DNA of 64,000 nucleotides from JBNARI01 sp049718765. GTDB lineage: Bacteria > Bacillota > Sulfobacillia > DUMF01. Shown in pieces: positions 51,976-60,352 of this stretch. Both the position numbers and the translations under genes were made by a program. The notes under the pieces were generated by a model. It ran no database searches. It was not told the origin of the DNA and was given only the letters and a program-made list of their open reading frames with translations. The stretch is from contig JBNARI010000002.1 in assembly GCA_049718765.1 (NCBI GenBank), positions 1 to 64,000 on the forward strand, given 5' to 3'. Positions within the stretch are counted from its first letter, which is position 1. Each line of letters opens with the position of its first letter.

Positions 51976-52422
51976 TTACTGCTCCAGCCGGAAAGTCGCA
52001 GCTGAAGAAAGAGCCAGCCTTCCAGAAGCATCGCCCAGCCTGCTCCCACGCAGCACGGTAAGAAGTCCAGGCACGTACACTGGCTGGTGGTATGTGACTG
52101 TCACGGTAACGTACCCACCGGAAACCTCGACGGATACGTCCCTGTTGGGGTCGAAGCTCTGCCAGAACTCCGCATCGGACACCGGCAGGGCCGCCCGCAG
52201 CAGGGATCGCGCTCGATCTACTGCGTCCGACACGCTCTTGTTCACGGCGTAGTCTCTCGCCGCTTCACGCGCAGCTGTGGCAGTGGCTATCTTGGTGTTC
52301 ACCGCAATCCCAAAGGTCATCACTCCAAACAGCAGCACAAGCACAATCGGCAGGACCAGTGCCAATTCCACCATCGCTTGCCCCCGCTGGCTTCCGCCCC
52401 TCCATCGCCACACTTTCAGCAC
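51976..52422 (-). CDS. TadE-family minor pilin
   Basis: A 148-residue protein. Motif SQRGQAMVELALVLPIVLVLLFGVMTFG is the TadE N-terminal helix with the processing site before the Met-Val-Glu. The remainder (ARDYAVNKSVSDAVDRAR; VSGGYVTVTVTYHQPVYVPG) is a beta-rich pilin-like head. GTG start at about 52422, overlapping the prepilin peptidase gene's stop. Part of the Tad operon. Confidence 0.88.
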   Translation of the reverse strand: MLKVWRWRGGSQRGQAMVELALVLPIVLVLLFGVMTFGIAVNTKIATATAAREAARDYAVNKSVSDAVDRARSLLRAALPVSDAEFWQSFDPNRDVSVEVSGGYVTVTVTYHQPVYVPGLLTVLRGSRLGDASGRLALSSAATFRLEQ

Positions 52423-52913
52423 ACACCTCCCAGCAGTGCCAGCACGGCGCCGGCTGTGAGCCACGGTGCGTGCGGGATCGCCCCGTACGACGGCAGGCGC
52501 ACGTCAGCACCCAGAAGCCTCAGCACGGACCACCGCGCCACCGCAGCCAGACACTCCGCCAGCCTGCCGCGCCTGGCAAGAACGACCAACGAGACTGCGC
52601 CCTCTATCAGTGCCGTATAGAGCACGCAGCGCAGGATGAACTGCGTGCCCCCTATGGCACCAAAAGCCGCGGTCATCTTAACGTCGCCTCCGCCGTAGCC
52701 CCCCAGAAGCGCTACCGCGAGCGACAGACCAAAGCCGAGCGCGAGGCCCCCGAGGCCGTCCAAAAACCCCGGCCACCCCTTCGAGAGTCCATTGAGCAGC
52801 AGCCCCGCCGCCAAAGCCGGCAACGTCACCCTGTCGTATATCAGCCCAAACCTCAGGTCCGTGTACGAACAGACCGTCCCGACCACTCCAAGGCACACGA
52901 GCTTTGCAAGCAC
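52416..52913 (-). CDS. TadV/CpaA-type prepilin peptidase (A24)
   Basis: A 165-residue aspartic peptidase with about five membrane helices. The two catalytic Asp are in CSYTDLRFGLIYDRV and LGGYGGGDVKMTAAFGA (GxGD-type). It processes the Flp, TadE and TadG prepilins. Start TTG or ATG at 52913. It sits between the Flp2 and TadE genes. The pathway thus has its own peptidase. Confidence 0.92.
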   Translation of the reverse strand: MLAKLVCLGVVGTVCSYTDLRFGLIYDRVTLPALAAGLLLNGLSKGWPGFLDGLGGLALGFGLSLAVALLGGYGGGDVKMTAAFGAIGGTQFILRCVLYTALIEGAVSLVVLARRGRLAECLAAVARWSVLRLLGADVRLPSYGAIPHAPWLTAGAVLALLGGVC

Positions 52914-52935
52914 GACCCCTCCCTCCCAAGAAAAA

Positions 52936-52965
52936 GTAGCCCCCGGCTGCGTGGTCGGGGGCTAC
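52936..52965 (-). terminator. Intrinsic terminator after the short Flp pilin gene
   Basis: GTAGCCCCCG and CGGGGGCTAC pair across a 10-base loop. On the minus strand the stem is followed by TTTTTC (52931-52935). It lies just downstream of the pilin stop at 52977, so it would boost or define pilin mRNA. Confidence 0.85.
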
Positions 52966-52976
52966 GAAGTGCGGGC

Positions 52977-53129
52977 TTATGGGCCAAAGCCGTTGAGCAC
53001 GTTCTGCAGCTTTGCAGTGAGGTTTGTGCCGAGAGCCTGCAGCACTGCAACAGCAACCAGGGCAATTAGCATCAGCACGAACGTGTACTCAACAAGCCCC
53101 TGGCCCGCCTGGCTTCTCAAAGTATGCAC
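52977..53129 (-). CDS. Short Flp-type major pilin (second copy)
   Basis: A 50-residue Flp-type prepilin not long enough for the usual ORF cutoff. It reads SQAGQGLVEYTFVLMLIALV then VAVLQALG and a short tail NLTAKLQNVLNGFGP. The GQGLVEY core (Gly, then Glu at +5) is the Flp processing and assembly motif. The GTG at 53127-53129 follows GGGAGGTG. It lies between the first Flp gene and the prepilin peptidase gene, with its own terminator. Related to but clearly different from its neighbour. Confidence 0.85.
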   Translation of the reverse strand: MHTLRSQAGQGLVEYTFVLMLIALVAVAVLQALGTNLTAKLQNVLNGFGP

Positions 53130-53156
53130 AACACCTCCCATGCGGTCCACACATCC

Positions 53157-53321
53157 TCACTGCAGCGCGTTGGACACGTTGGTGAGCTTCTGCACTATCT
53201 TCTGGCCGACTCCCGTGAGTACGGATATGGCCACTACCGCGATCAAGGCCAGAATGAGCGCGTACTCCGTCAGGCTCTGGCCCTCCTGACCCCTCAGCAA
53301 CCTCTTCACCATCCGCAGCAT
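53157..53321 (-). CDS. Flp-type major pilin (first copy)
   Basis: A 54-residue Flp prepilin. The motif GQEGQSLTEYALILALIAVV is the Flp consensus, with Gly before the cleavage and Glu at +5. The tail is QKIVQKLTNVSNALQ. The ATG at 53321 follows AAAGGAGGG. The frame is open to 53351. It follows tadC and precedes the second Flp gene. Confidence 0.92.
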   Translation of the reverse strand: MLRMVKRLLRGQEGQSLTEYALILALIAVVAISVLTGVGQKIVQKLTNVSNALQ

Positions 53322-53347
53322 TACCAATTCCCTCCTTTGGCAGAGTT

Positions 53348-54235
53348 TCAAAAGCCGAGGTCCCGCAGCATGTTCATAAGAGCAGGCCCCATCATGATCA
53401 CCAGCATCGGCACAAAGATCAGGAAAATCACCGGGAACAGCATCTTCACAGTTGCCTTCTGCACCACCTCCTGCGCCCTGTTCCGGCGCTTGTTTCTCAT
53501 CTCCGCCGCGAACGACCGCAGCACCTTCGCGACCGGTGTCCCGTGTTCTTCCGCCTGCACCAGCGCCGTCACAAGCTCGCTCAGCTCCTGCACGCCGTTG
53601 CGCTCGCTCACCTCCTTCAGCGCTTCCTTGCGGGGTCTACCCAGCCCTGTTTCCCTGAAAGCACGCCCAAATTCAGATGCCAGCAGGGACGACTGGTAGG
53701 ACGCCACCCTTTCAACCGCCTGCTGCAGTGACAGTCCCGCCTCGCACGCGACTGCGAGCATGTCTGTGAAGTTCAGGAGCTCCTTCTCGATCTGTGCCTT
53801 CCGGCGCCTCGCCTTCTCGTTCAGCCAGACGTCCGGTGCGACGAACCCCAGCATGGCAAAAAGCGCTCCTATTACCACAGCCCTGGCCCCGGAGCCCACC
53901 ATCCCGAGCAGGCTGAACACGCCGAACATGACGGCCCCGAACGCGATCTTTGCCGCGAAGAACTCCTCAGGAGTGTACTGCCCCGACATGCCCGCGTGTG
54001 CCAGCCTCTGCTTCAGCTCCTCCTCGGCCTGAACGGCCAGAAACCTGCGCGCAACCCGTACCAGAAACCGGGGCCGCTTTGTGTCCTTCAACTCGGATAC
54101 TGCTGCCCGCACTCCCTCTTGGGCGCCGATCACCTCCCCGAGGCGGCCCCACGCGGCTTCGGAACGCACTTGCCTCCACACCAGAAGCATGAGCACTGCA
54201 CCGAACGCCAGAAACCCAACCCAAAGCAGCTCCAC
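53348..54235 (-). CDS. tadC: TadC-type membrane protein (GSPII_F)
   Basis: A 295-residue platform protein. Four membrane helices and a central cytoplasmic domain show the TadC/GspF pattern: FAAKIAFGAVMFGVFSLLG, LNFTDMLAVACEAGLSLQQAVE and GTPVAKVLRSFAAEMR. GTG start after AGGAGGTG. It works with TadB as the inner-membrane platform for pilus assembly, but here the two genes are separated by four non-Tad genes. Confidence 0.9.
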   Translation of the reverse strand: MELLWVGFLAFGAVLMLLVWRQVRSEAAWGRLGEVIGAQEGVRAAVSELKDTKRPRFLVRVARRFLAVQAEEELKQRLAHAGMSGQYTPEEFFAAKIAFGAVMFGVFSLLGMVGSGARAVVIGALFAMLGFVAPDVWLNEKARRRKAQIEKELLNFTDMLAVACEAGLSLQQAVERVASYQSSLLASEFGRAFRETGLGRPRKEALKEVSERNGVQELSELVTALVQAEEHGTPVAKVLRSFAAEMRNKRRNRAQEVVQKATVKMLFPVIFLIFVPMLVIMMGPALMNMLRDLGF

Positions 54236-54241
54236 TCTTCT

Positions 54242-54535
54242 TTACACCTCCTGCTGGGCCGCCCAGCCCTTACCGTCCACCCACACCCACACTTCGCGCG
54301 AGGTGCAGGGCGGGCACGGCACACGGCTCAAATTCCTCTTCCCCTCCTCCAGTGCGGGATGCACACCCCCGCGCTTTACCCGCTTCACCTGGATCAGCCG
54401 CACGCAACTCCTGCCCACCGCGACAACATCAAACGGCGAATGACTGCCCGCAGTCCTCGCGACAGTATATCCTTCCGCTTCGAGCAGCCTCACCGCCTTC
54501 AGTTCCCCGAGATACCCGCGCCGGTAATTCACCAT
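54242..54535 (-). CDS. Hjc-like PD-(D/E)XK nuclease
   Basis: A 97-residue protein. The layout RRGYLGELKAVRLLEAEGY, RTAGSHSPFDVVAVG, then IQVKRVKRGG matches archaeal Hjc and related small PD-(D/E)xK resolvases (E; SxxxxD; x-V-K). It probably cuts DNA junctions of the element. It overlaps the zinc-ribbon gene's end by 7 bp and precedes tadC. Confidence 0.65.
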   Translation of the reverse strand: MVNYRRGYLGELKAVRLLEAEGYTVARTAGSHSPFDVVAVGRSCVRLIQVKRVKRGGVHPALEEGKRNLSRVPCPPCTSREVWVWVDGKGWAAQQEV

Positions 54536-54813
54536 TTCTTCTCAGCCGCCAGCGCCGCAGCTTCTTTTTGCCCCACAAACCTTGCCACAAGCTCGTGCAT
54601 GGCGGGCGGATGGCAGACCACGCAGAGCATGGCCCCGTACCGTGACACCCACCAGTTCGACCCGCCACACACCCTGCACGTCCCCTGCGGCGTCAGCGAC
54701 ATCGGCAGTACAACGTCCACTTGATCCACGGTGCGGGATTCCAGCGGCTCCGCCTGGCAGGAAGAAAACCGGTCTGCGGCCCAGGCCTGCCTCACACTGT
54801 GCGTGCGCTTCAA
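54529..54813 (-). CDS. Small zinc-ribbon protein
   Basis: A 94-codon frame. The part with meaning starts near MSLTPQGTCRVCGG. Two CxxC pairs (CRVCGGSNWW and LCVVCHPPA) are separated by 15-16 residues, which forms a treble-clef or zinc-ribbon. The tail is MHELVARFVGQKEAAALAAEKKW. The first 36 residues are less certain. Function unknown. Confidence 0.5.
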   Translation of the reverse strand: MKRTHSVRQAWAADRFSSCQAEPLESRTVDQVDVVLPMSLTPQGTCRVCGGSNWWVSRYGAMLCVVCHPPAMHELVARFVGQKEAAALAAEKKW

Positions 54814-54910
54814 TCACAACACCCTCCCCTTGAACCCTCCAACTCTTCTGCGTCCTCTACTGGTTGAGAAGACTGAGTGGGGGCAGAACCGCCCCCCCCT
54901 CGATCAGCCT

Positions 54911-55300
54911 TCAGATCGCCTCGAGCAGGTTGCGGACTGCTTGCTTCAGCTCGGCGCGCAGCTGCTCCGCGGACACAGGGTCGCCAAGCTCCCCGACACC
55001 TCTCGCGGTGTCTGCACCGCCCCGCAGGAACCCACATGCCATCCTTGTGAAACGGCGGTTCGCCATTTTGAGCACTTCGATGTTGCCGAGGTAGTACATC
55101 CCGCCCTCGGCATACACCCTGTGGCCCAGGTGCCGCAGGCTCTTCGCGAGCCTCTGCACCTTGATCCTATTCTCAAGAGAGTCTGTCCCAAAGATTTCCT
55201 GTGCTATCTGGGCCGTCGGCACCCCTGCAGGATGAGCCTTCTCCAGTATGTCAAGCATCCGCTCGGCATCCGTGCCCCTTCCGTCCTTCAGCCGTTTCAC
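54911..55300 (-). CDS. Winged-helix-like small protein
   Basis: A 129-residue protein. An N-terminal helix-turn-helix is plausible (MLDILEKAHPAGVPTAQIAQ; VQRLAKSLRHLGHRVY), followed by a basic tail and a final helix (EQLRAELKQAVRNLLEAI). The GTG start overlaps the ParB-like gene's stop (GTGA), so the two are co-translated. It may regulate the partition or maintenance genes. Confidence 0.55.
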   Translation of the reverse strand: MKRLKDGRGTDAERMLDILEKAHPAGVPTAQIAQEIFGTDSLENRIKVQRLAKSLRHLGHRVYAEGGMYYLGNIEVLKMANRRFTRMACGFLRGGADTARGVGELGDPVSAEQLRAELKQAVRNLLEAI

Positions 55301-56784
55301 CTCTCATCACCCCCTTTATCAGGCCCACCTTTTACGAGCTGCAGGAACGGCTTCTTCGGTTCCAGCAATTCCCACGTCTTTACGATCCAGCTCCCGGCAG
55401 CGTCCAGGGCCGCCTTGAAGCTGTTGTAGGTGAGGGCGTCCTCGACAACTTCTGCCAGCTGTTCGATGTCGTCCCCCGGAGTGCCGCGCACCCGCGCCGC
55501 AGCCCTGAGCCGGTCCGCGTGCTTGGTCCCGATCTCCGTGAGCGCCGCCACCAGCATGACCGCGCCGTCAGTCGCCTTCTCCAACAGCGCCCGGAACGCA
55601 GTGTGCTCTTTGGACCACTGGGGCGGCTTGGGCCGCAACTTCTCCTTCTCCAGCTCCCTGCTCGCCTGGTCGAGCATCCGCTGGAGCTGGCTCGCCTGCT
55701 CCTCCAGCATCTTGACTCTTGCTTCCTTCTGCGCCTTCTCTTCAGCCAGGGCCAGGAGCCGCGACTGCAGCAGCTCCTTGTCCCTCAGCAGCTCCGCAGC
55801 CTGCTTCCTCGCAGCCTCCAGCTCCGCTTCGACAGCGGGATCCGTCCTGTACACGACCTTCTCCACCACTTTCTCGAATGGCCTCTGCTCGAGCTCCTTC
55901 AGCCTCACCCGGAGCTGTTCCACCTCTTCGGTCCGCTGCCTGAGCTTGGCCTGGAGGTCGCAAAGCGCTTCCTGGAGCCTCTCCTCATACTCCCGGCCCA
56001 CCTTTTCCGCGACTTCCGCCTCCAGCGAGGACAGCGCGTCCCGCAGCCCGGCAAGCTCCCGGCAGAGGGAGTCCCTTTCTTCCTCGAGCCTCGCCAGCTG
56101 CTCAGACAGGGCTTCCTTCTCTGCCCGCGCAGACTCGAGCTCCCGCCTCAGCTCCTGCGCCTGCTTCACAGAAAGCCCGCAGACGCCGGACTCGCCCAAC
56201 ACTTCCAGCAGCCGCCTCTGCTCCTCGGGCGGCAGGAAGGCCAGGGAGTAGGCTGCGGTCTGGGAGAGCTTCCCCTGGGAGACAAGTTGCTGGAGCTCGG
56301 GGATGAGGTCGTTGAGCTTGAGGAGACGCAGAGTAGTCCTGTAGTCCTCCCCAATGGCCTCAGCTACATCGGCAAGGGTCTTGACCTGACGGACAAAATG
56401 TCCTTCAGGTGTGCCAGGTTTTGCTAAGCTACCTTCCCGCACTCCCCAGTACCGCTTCAGAAACTCCGCCCTCTTCGCCTTCTTCATCGGGTCCCGGCAG
56501 AAGCGCCTCTCCTCGTTGTCCGCGATCAGCAGGTACTCCAGGTACTCCTCGTCGCCCTCGACGATCACCACGGGCACCTTCTCCAATCCCAGCTCCTTCG
56601 CAATTTCCAGCCGCACATGGCCCGCGATCACCCTGTAGTCCGGCGTGACCTTCAGCGGGTCCCGGATACCTTCAGCCGCAATGCTCCGCTTCAGCGCCTC
56701 CCTCTCTTCCGCAGTCGGCGGCGAAAAGTACTCCGTGTTTTTCGGATGCGGCTTCAGAAGCGAAACGGGCACCTCGTTGTACAC
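55297..56784 (-). CDS. ParB/Srx-domain protein with a long coiled coil
   Basis: A 495-residue protein. Residues about 1-100 are a ParB/Srx-type domain (VPVSLLKPHPKNTEYF; ALKRSIAAEGIRDPLKV; VIAGHVRLEIAKELG; LLIADNEERRF). Next is a HTH-like block (TLADVAEAIGEDYRTTLRLLK; GKLSQTAAYSLAFL). Residues about 200-400 are a continuous coiled coil. The C-terminus is unassigned. Spo0J-type ParBs lack such a long coil. The GTG at 56784 follows GGGAGGTG. It may load on the element's DNA and interact with the pilus or coupling machinery (inference). Confidence 0.8.
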   Translation of the reverse strand: MYNEVPVSLLKPHPKNTEYFSPPTAEEREALKRSIAAEGIRDPLKVTPDYRVIAGHVRLEIAKELGLEKVPVVIVEGDEEYLEYLLIADNEERRFCRDPMKKAKRAEFLKRYWGVREGSLAKPGTPEGHFVRQVKTLADVAEAIGEDYRTTLRLLKLNDLIPELQQLVSQGKLSQTAAYSLAFLPPEEQRRLLEVLGESGVCGLSVKQAQELRRELESARAEKEALSEQLARLEEERDSLCRELAGLRDALSSLEAEVAEKVGREYEERLQEALCDLQAKLRQRTEEVEQLRVRLKELEQRPFEKVVEKVVYRTDPAVEAELEAARKQAAELLRDKELLQSRLLALAEEKAQKEARVKMLEEQASQLQRMLDQASRELEKEKLRPKPPQWSKEHTAFRALLEKATDGAVMLVAALTEIGTKHADRLRAAARVRGTPGDDIEQLAEVVEDALTYNSFKAALDAAGSWIVKTWELLEPKKPFLQLVKGGPDKGGDER

Positions 56785-56929
56785 AAACCAGCACCTCCCT
56801 ATCAAGCCCGCTTGCAAACGCGGACAGTTGCTGCAGTAGCCATGCCGCCGCAGGGGTTCAAAAACGTCATCAGCCCGCAGCGCGACCGCGGGCTGAACCT
56901 GCCTGCTTCAACCTGCAAAACTTATCTGC

Positions 56930-57841
56930 CTAGTCGGCCAGAGCCTGTACCATCCTCCTCATCACCCACCAGCCCAGGGCGATCGTCACGTAGCACCCGG
57001 CCAGCATGGCCCTGCCCGTTGCCGTCTGGGTCATCGGTCTGAAGTAGGCCGGGTTCTGGGCGTACAGGAAAAGCGTTACCACGATCGGAGCCGCAGACAC
57101 GACTGCTGCAGACAGCCTCGCCTGGCTCGTGTGCGCGAGCAGTGCCCGCTTCAACGCCCTCCGTTCGGACACCATCTGCCCGATCAGGTCGTACACTTCC
57201 GCAATGTTTCCGCCCGTCCGGGACAGGACCTGGGTCGCCACAATGAACACGTCCACCTCGGGGCACTCGATGCGCTTCTTCAACTCCAGCACCGCGTCCT
57301 CGGGGGGCAGGCCGAACCTCATTGCCTGCACCACGCGGGCAAACTCTTCCGTTACAGGAGCGGGCGCGTCCGCGGCGGCCCTCTCCAGAGCCTGCCCCAG
57401 GCTCGCCCCCGCCCGCAGTGACGAGCTGAGCACGGAAAGCGCAGCGTCGAACCGGGCCGCAAAAGCCTCCGCCCTCCGCTTTTTCAACGCGCGCACGTAG
57501 TACCGGGGCAGCACCGCACCGGCCACAAGGCCGGCCGCCGCAAACCACACGCTCCCGGTCACGGCCAGGAGTGCCGTGAACCCGGCCGCGCTCCCCAGCA
57601 CCGCCACCAGCAGCAGCGTCCGCGCCGTGACCGAAAGCCCTGCCTTCGCTGCTTCTTCCTCCAGGCGCGAAAGCCAGGGTACTTTCTCTGCCCGGGTACC
57701 GGCTCCAAGCCCTGCTTCAGCCACCACGTCTTTCTCGGGCTCACCCCTGATCACCTTCTCAACTGCAGGTGGCTGCTTCCTCCTCAGAGAAAGCACAAAA
57801 AACAGCACAGAGGCAAACGTGAACAGCGCTGCGCCGCTCAT
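56930..57841 (-). CDS. tadB: TadB-type membrane protein (GSPII_F)
   Basis: A 303-residue platform protein with four membrane helices. Typical cytoplasmic blocks are ALSVLSSSLRAGASLGQALERA and VATQVLSRTGGNIAEVYDLI. The ATG at 57841 overlaps the tadA stop (ATGA). The frame upstream is open to 58255 but merely antiframe to tadA. It teams with TadC. Confidence 0.92.
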   Translation of the reverse strand: MSGAALFTFASVLFFVLSLRRKQPPAVEKVIRGEPEKDVVAEAGLGAGTRAEKVPWLSRLEEEAAKAGLSVTARTLLLVAVLGSAAGFTALLAVTGSVWFAAAGLVAGAVLPRYYVRALKKRRAEAFAARFDAALSVLSSSLRAGASLGQALERAAADAPAPVTEEFARVVQAMRFGLPPEDAVLELKKRIECPEVDVFIVATQVLSRTGGNIAEVYDLIGQMVSERRALKRALLAHTSQARLSAAVVSAAPIVVTLFLYAQNPAYFRPMTQTATGRAMLAGCYVTIALGWWVMRRMVQALAD

Positions 57842-59163
57842 CCGCTGCCACCGCCCCTCTCTTTTGCCAGCACTCTTGGCACCGGCACCCCGTACCACTC
57901 GAACTTCCACATGAAGCGCGGCTCGTGCACGGACCACACCAGCCTTCCTTCCCTTACGTCGTACCTGGCAAGGTCCCTCACCACCACGCTCTCCCCATCC
58001 GTTTCCACTGGCTCCGAGACCGCCACCACCTTCCTGGACCCGTCCCTGAACCTGGCCGCCTGCACGAAAAGCTCCACCGACGCCACAATCTGCTGCAGCA
58101 CCGCCCTCCGGGGGAGGTTCCCTCCCGCCTGCAGCACCATCACCTCCAGCCGGCTTATCGCGTCCTGGGGCGAGTTGGCATGGATCGTGGTCAGCGACCC
58201 CTCGTGGCCGGTGTTCATCGCTTGCAGCATGTCCAGCGCTTCGCCGCCCCTGCACTCGCCGACCACAATCCGGTCCGGCCTCATCCGCAGCGCATTTCTC
58301 ACCAGGTCCCGCATGGCTATTTCGCCCCTGCCCTCTATGTTGGGGGGTCTGGTCTCGAGCCTCACCACGTGCTCCTGCTGGAGCTGCAGCTCCACCGTGT
58401 CCTCTATCGTGACGACCCTCTCCCCCGCCGGTATGAACGACGACAGCACGTTCAGCAGCGTGGTCTTGCCGGAACCCGTACCTCCCAGCACGACCACGTT
58501 CACCTTCGCCTCCACGCAGCGCTGCAGGAACTCCAGAGTTGCCTCGTCAAGAGTGCCAAGCCGCAGCAGGTCCCCGGCGGTGAGCCTCTTACCGAACTTC
58601 CGTATCGTGATGCACGCCCCGTCAACGGCCACAGGCGGTACTGCGGCGTTCACCCTGCTCCCGTCCGGGAGCCTGGCATCCACCATCGGGCTCGACTGGT
58701 CTATCCGCCGCCCCACAGGTCCCACTATCTTCTGGATCACCGTGCGCACGTGTTCCTCGTCCCGGAACACAATGTTTTCAGCCCTGTGGATCCTGCCGTT
58801 CTTCTCGTAGTACACCCTGTCGTACCGGTTCACCATCACTTCTGTGACCTCGGGATCGTCGATCAGGGGCTGTATGGGACCGTAGCCCAGCACGTCCTGA
58901 AGGATCCTTTCCACCACAGCCGCCCTCGCGTGGCGCTGGAGATCTGCCCCCTCCCGGTCCGCTATCGCGGCCACCAGCCTGCGAAGCTTCTCGTCGTCCT
59001 GCAGCACGCCCGAGTCCAGCCTGGCGTACAGCGCCCGCCTCACCCGCTCCTCGACTTCGGCCGCGCGCTCGCGCCCCACCGCAGCGGCAGCCTCCGCCCG
59101 CGCCCTCGGCGCGCTGGTAGCCTCCTTCTCTTCCATCCGCCTGCGAATCAGTGACACACCCAA
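57838..59163 (-). CDS. tadA: TadA/CpaF-type assembly ATPase
   Basis: A 441-residue secretion ATPase. Walker A is VLGGTGSGKTTLLNVLSS. The Asp box and Walker B region contain TIEDTVELQL and IVVGECRGGEALDMLQAMNTGHEGSLTTIHA (a His box). N-terminal helices match CpaF. It powers pilus assembly, possibly also retraction. TTG at 59163 after GAGGAGGGG. Coupled to tadB and tadZ by overlaps. Confidence 0.97.
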   Translation of the reverse strand: MGVSLIRRRMEEKEATSAPRARAEAAAAVGRERAAEVEERVRRALYARLDSGVLQDDEKLRRLVAAIADREGADLQRHARAAVVERILQDVLGYGPIQPLIDDPEVTEVMVNRYDRVYYEKNGRIHRAENIVFRDEEHVRTVIQKIVGPVGRRIDQSSPMVDARLPDGSRVNAAVPPVAVDGACITIRKFGKRLTAGDLLRLGTLDEATLEFLQRCVEAKVNVVVLGGTGSGKTTLLNVLSSFIPAGERVVTIEDTVELQLQQEHVVRLETRPPNIEGRGEIAMRDLVRNALRMRPDRIVVGECRGGEALDMLQAMNTGHEGSLTTIHANSPQDAISRLEVMVLQAGGNLPRRAVLQQIVASVELFVQAARFRDGSRKVVAVSEPVETDGESVVVRDLARYDVREGRLVWSVHEPRFMWKFEWYGVPVPRVLAKERGGGSG

Positions 59164-60351
59164 CTACAGACCCCTCCTCTTCCACCGGAAAAGCCTTGAG
59201 ATCAGCCCGCCCCTGTGAGACGCGATCACGTCCCCGAGAGCAGGTGTCACCCTTGCAGCAAGCCCAAGCACGGCATTCGTGAACGGGCAGCTCCTTTCGA
59301 GCACCGGGAGCCGGCCCTGGTTCTGCAGTGCCGGCACGCTCTCGTCCTCAGGTATCTGCGCGACCAGCTCCCACGGCAGCCACTCCTTAACCTGCGCCAC
59401 CGAGAACGGCGGCTTCCTTGGGACCCGGTTCAGCACCACCCGGATCTTCCTCTCGTCGGTGTGCGTGAGGGATATGTCCCTGGGCGCCCTGTACACGTCC
59501 CTCAGCGTCTGCACGTCCATCGTCGCCACCACAAGCACCGAGGTGGCGGACTCCAGCCCCACCACTGTGGCGTCCTCGAAGTCGGGGCCGCAGTCCACCA
59601 CCACCACGTCGGCGTTGCGTCTCATGTACTCGAGCACATCGGTCGCAAGCGCCTCGTCCAGCAAATCTTTGTTTATGGCCCTCCTTATGCCCGGCACCAC
59701 GTGGATCGTGCCTTTCTTGCCCACGGGGTATGCTGCGACCCTGGACTCGAAGCGATCGTCCTTGGCCTCCGCCCAGGCCTCCACGGAAAGCGGAGTGCTG
59801 ATCTGCAGCAGTGCGGTCACCCTGGCGTGGGGGTCGAAGTCCACAACCACCACACGCAGATCGGGCATGTACTTTGCGTACACTGCAGCCAGGTTGCACA
59901 CGAGAGTCGTCTTGCCCACGCCGCCCTTGGGGCTGTAAACGGTTATCACCTGCTGGCGCACCACCCTGCTGCGCGGCCCCGGGGGCTCCTCCTCACCGGG
60001 ACCACTCCATGGCGGCTGTAGCTGCTCGTCGCCGCCAAGTTCATCGAGCACTTCTTCCAGTTCCAGAGCGTCGAGGGGCCTGCGCACTACGCCCTTGAGC
60101 CCCTTCTTGGCGGCCCTCCTGTAAAGGTCAATCCCCGCGTCCCCTGATGCAAGCAGCACGGGCACCCCACCCAGCACGTGCACGGCCTCAGCACCCATGT
60201 CAAGGCTGTCCACCAGTACAGCGTCCGCACCACCGACCCTGCCCCTCAGCTGCGCGGGGCTGTCCGCCACCGCCAGGACACGCACACCCCGGCCCAGACT
60301 CTCTACTTCCCTGACCAGGTCCTCTGCGCCAATAACGCACAACCTCAACAC
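59164..60351 (-). CDS. tadZ: TadZ/CpaE-type MinD-like ATPase
   Basis: A 395-residue protein. Residues about 1-110 form an atypical receiver-like domain. Then the MinD-type P loop VYSPKGGVGKTTLVCNL with signature lysine, DFDPHARVTALL and VVVDCGPDFED. It would position the pilus machine. The GTG at 60351 follows GGAGGAGGG, and the stop of cpaB lies two bases away. Confidence 0.92.
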   Translation of the reverse strand: MLRLCVIGAEDLVREVESLGRGVRVLAVADSPAQLRGRVGGADAVLVDSLDMGAEAVHVLGGVPVLLASGDAGIDLYRRAAKKGLKGVVRRPLDALELEEVLDELGGDEQLQPPWSGPGEEEPPGPRSRVVRQQVITVYSPKGGVGKTTLVCNLAAVYAKYMPDLRVVVVDFDPHARVTALLQISTPLSVEAWAEAKDDRFESRVAAYPVGKKGTIHVVPGIRRAINKDLLDEALATDVLEYMRRNADVVVVDCGPDFEDATVVGLESATSVLVVATMDVQTLRDVYRAPRDISLTHTDERKIRVVLNRVPRKPPFSVAQVKEWLPWELVAQIPEDESVPALQNQGRLPVLERSCPFTNAVLGLAARVTPALGDVIASHRGGLISRLFRWKRRGL

Positions 60352-60352
60352 C

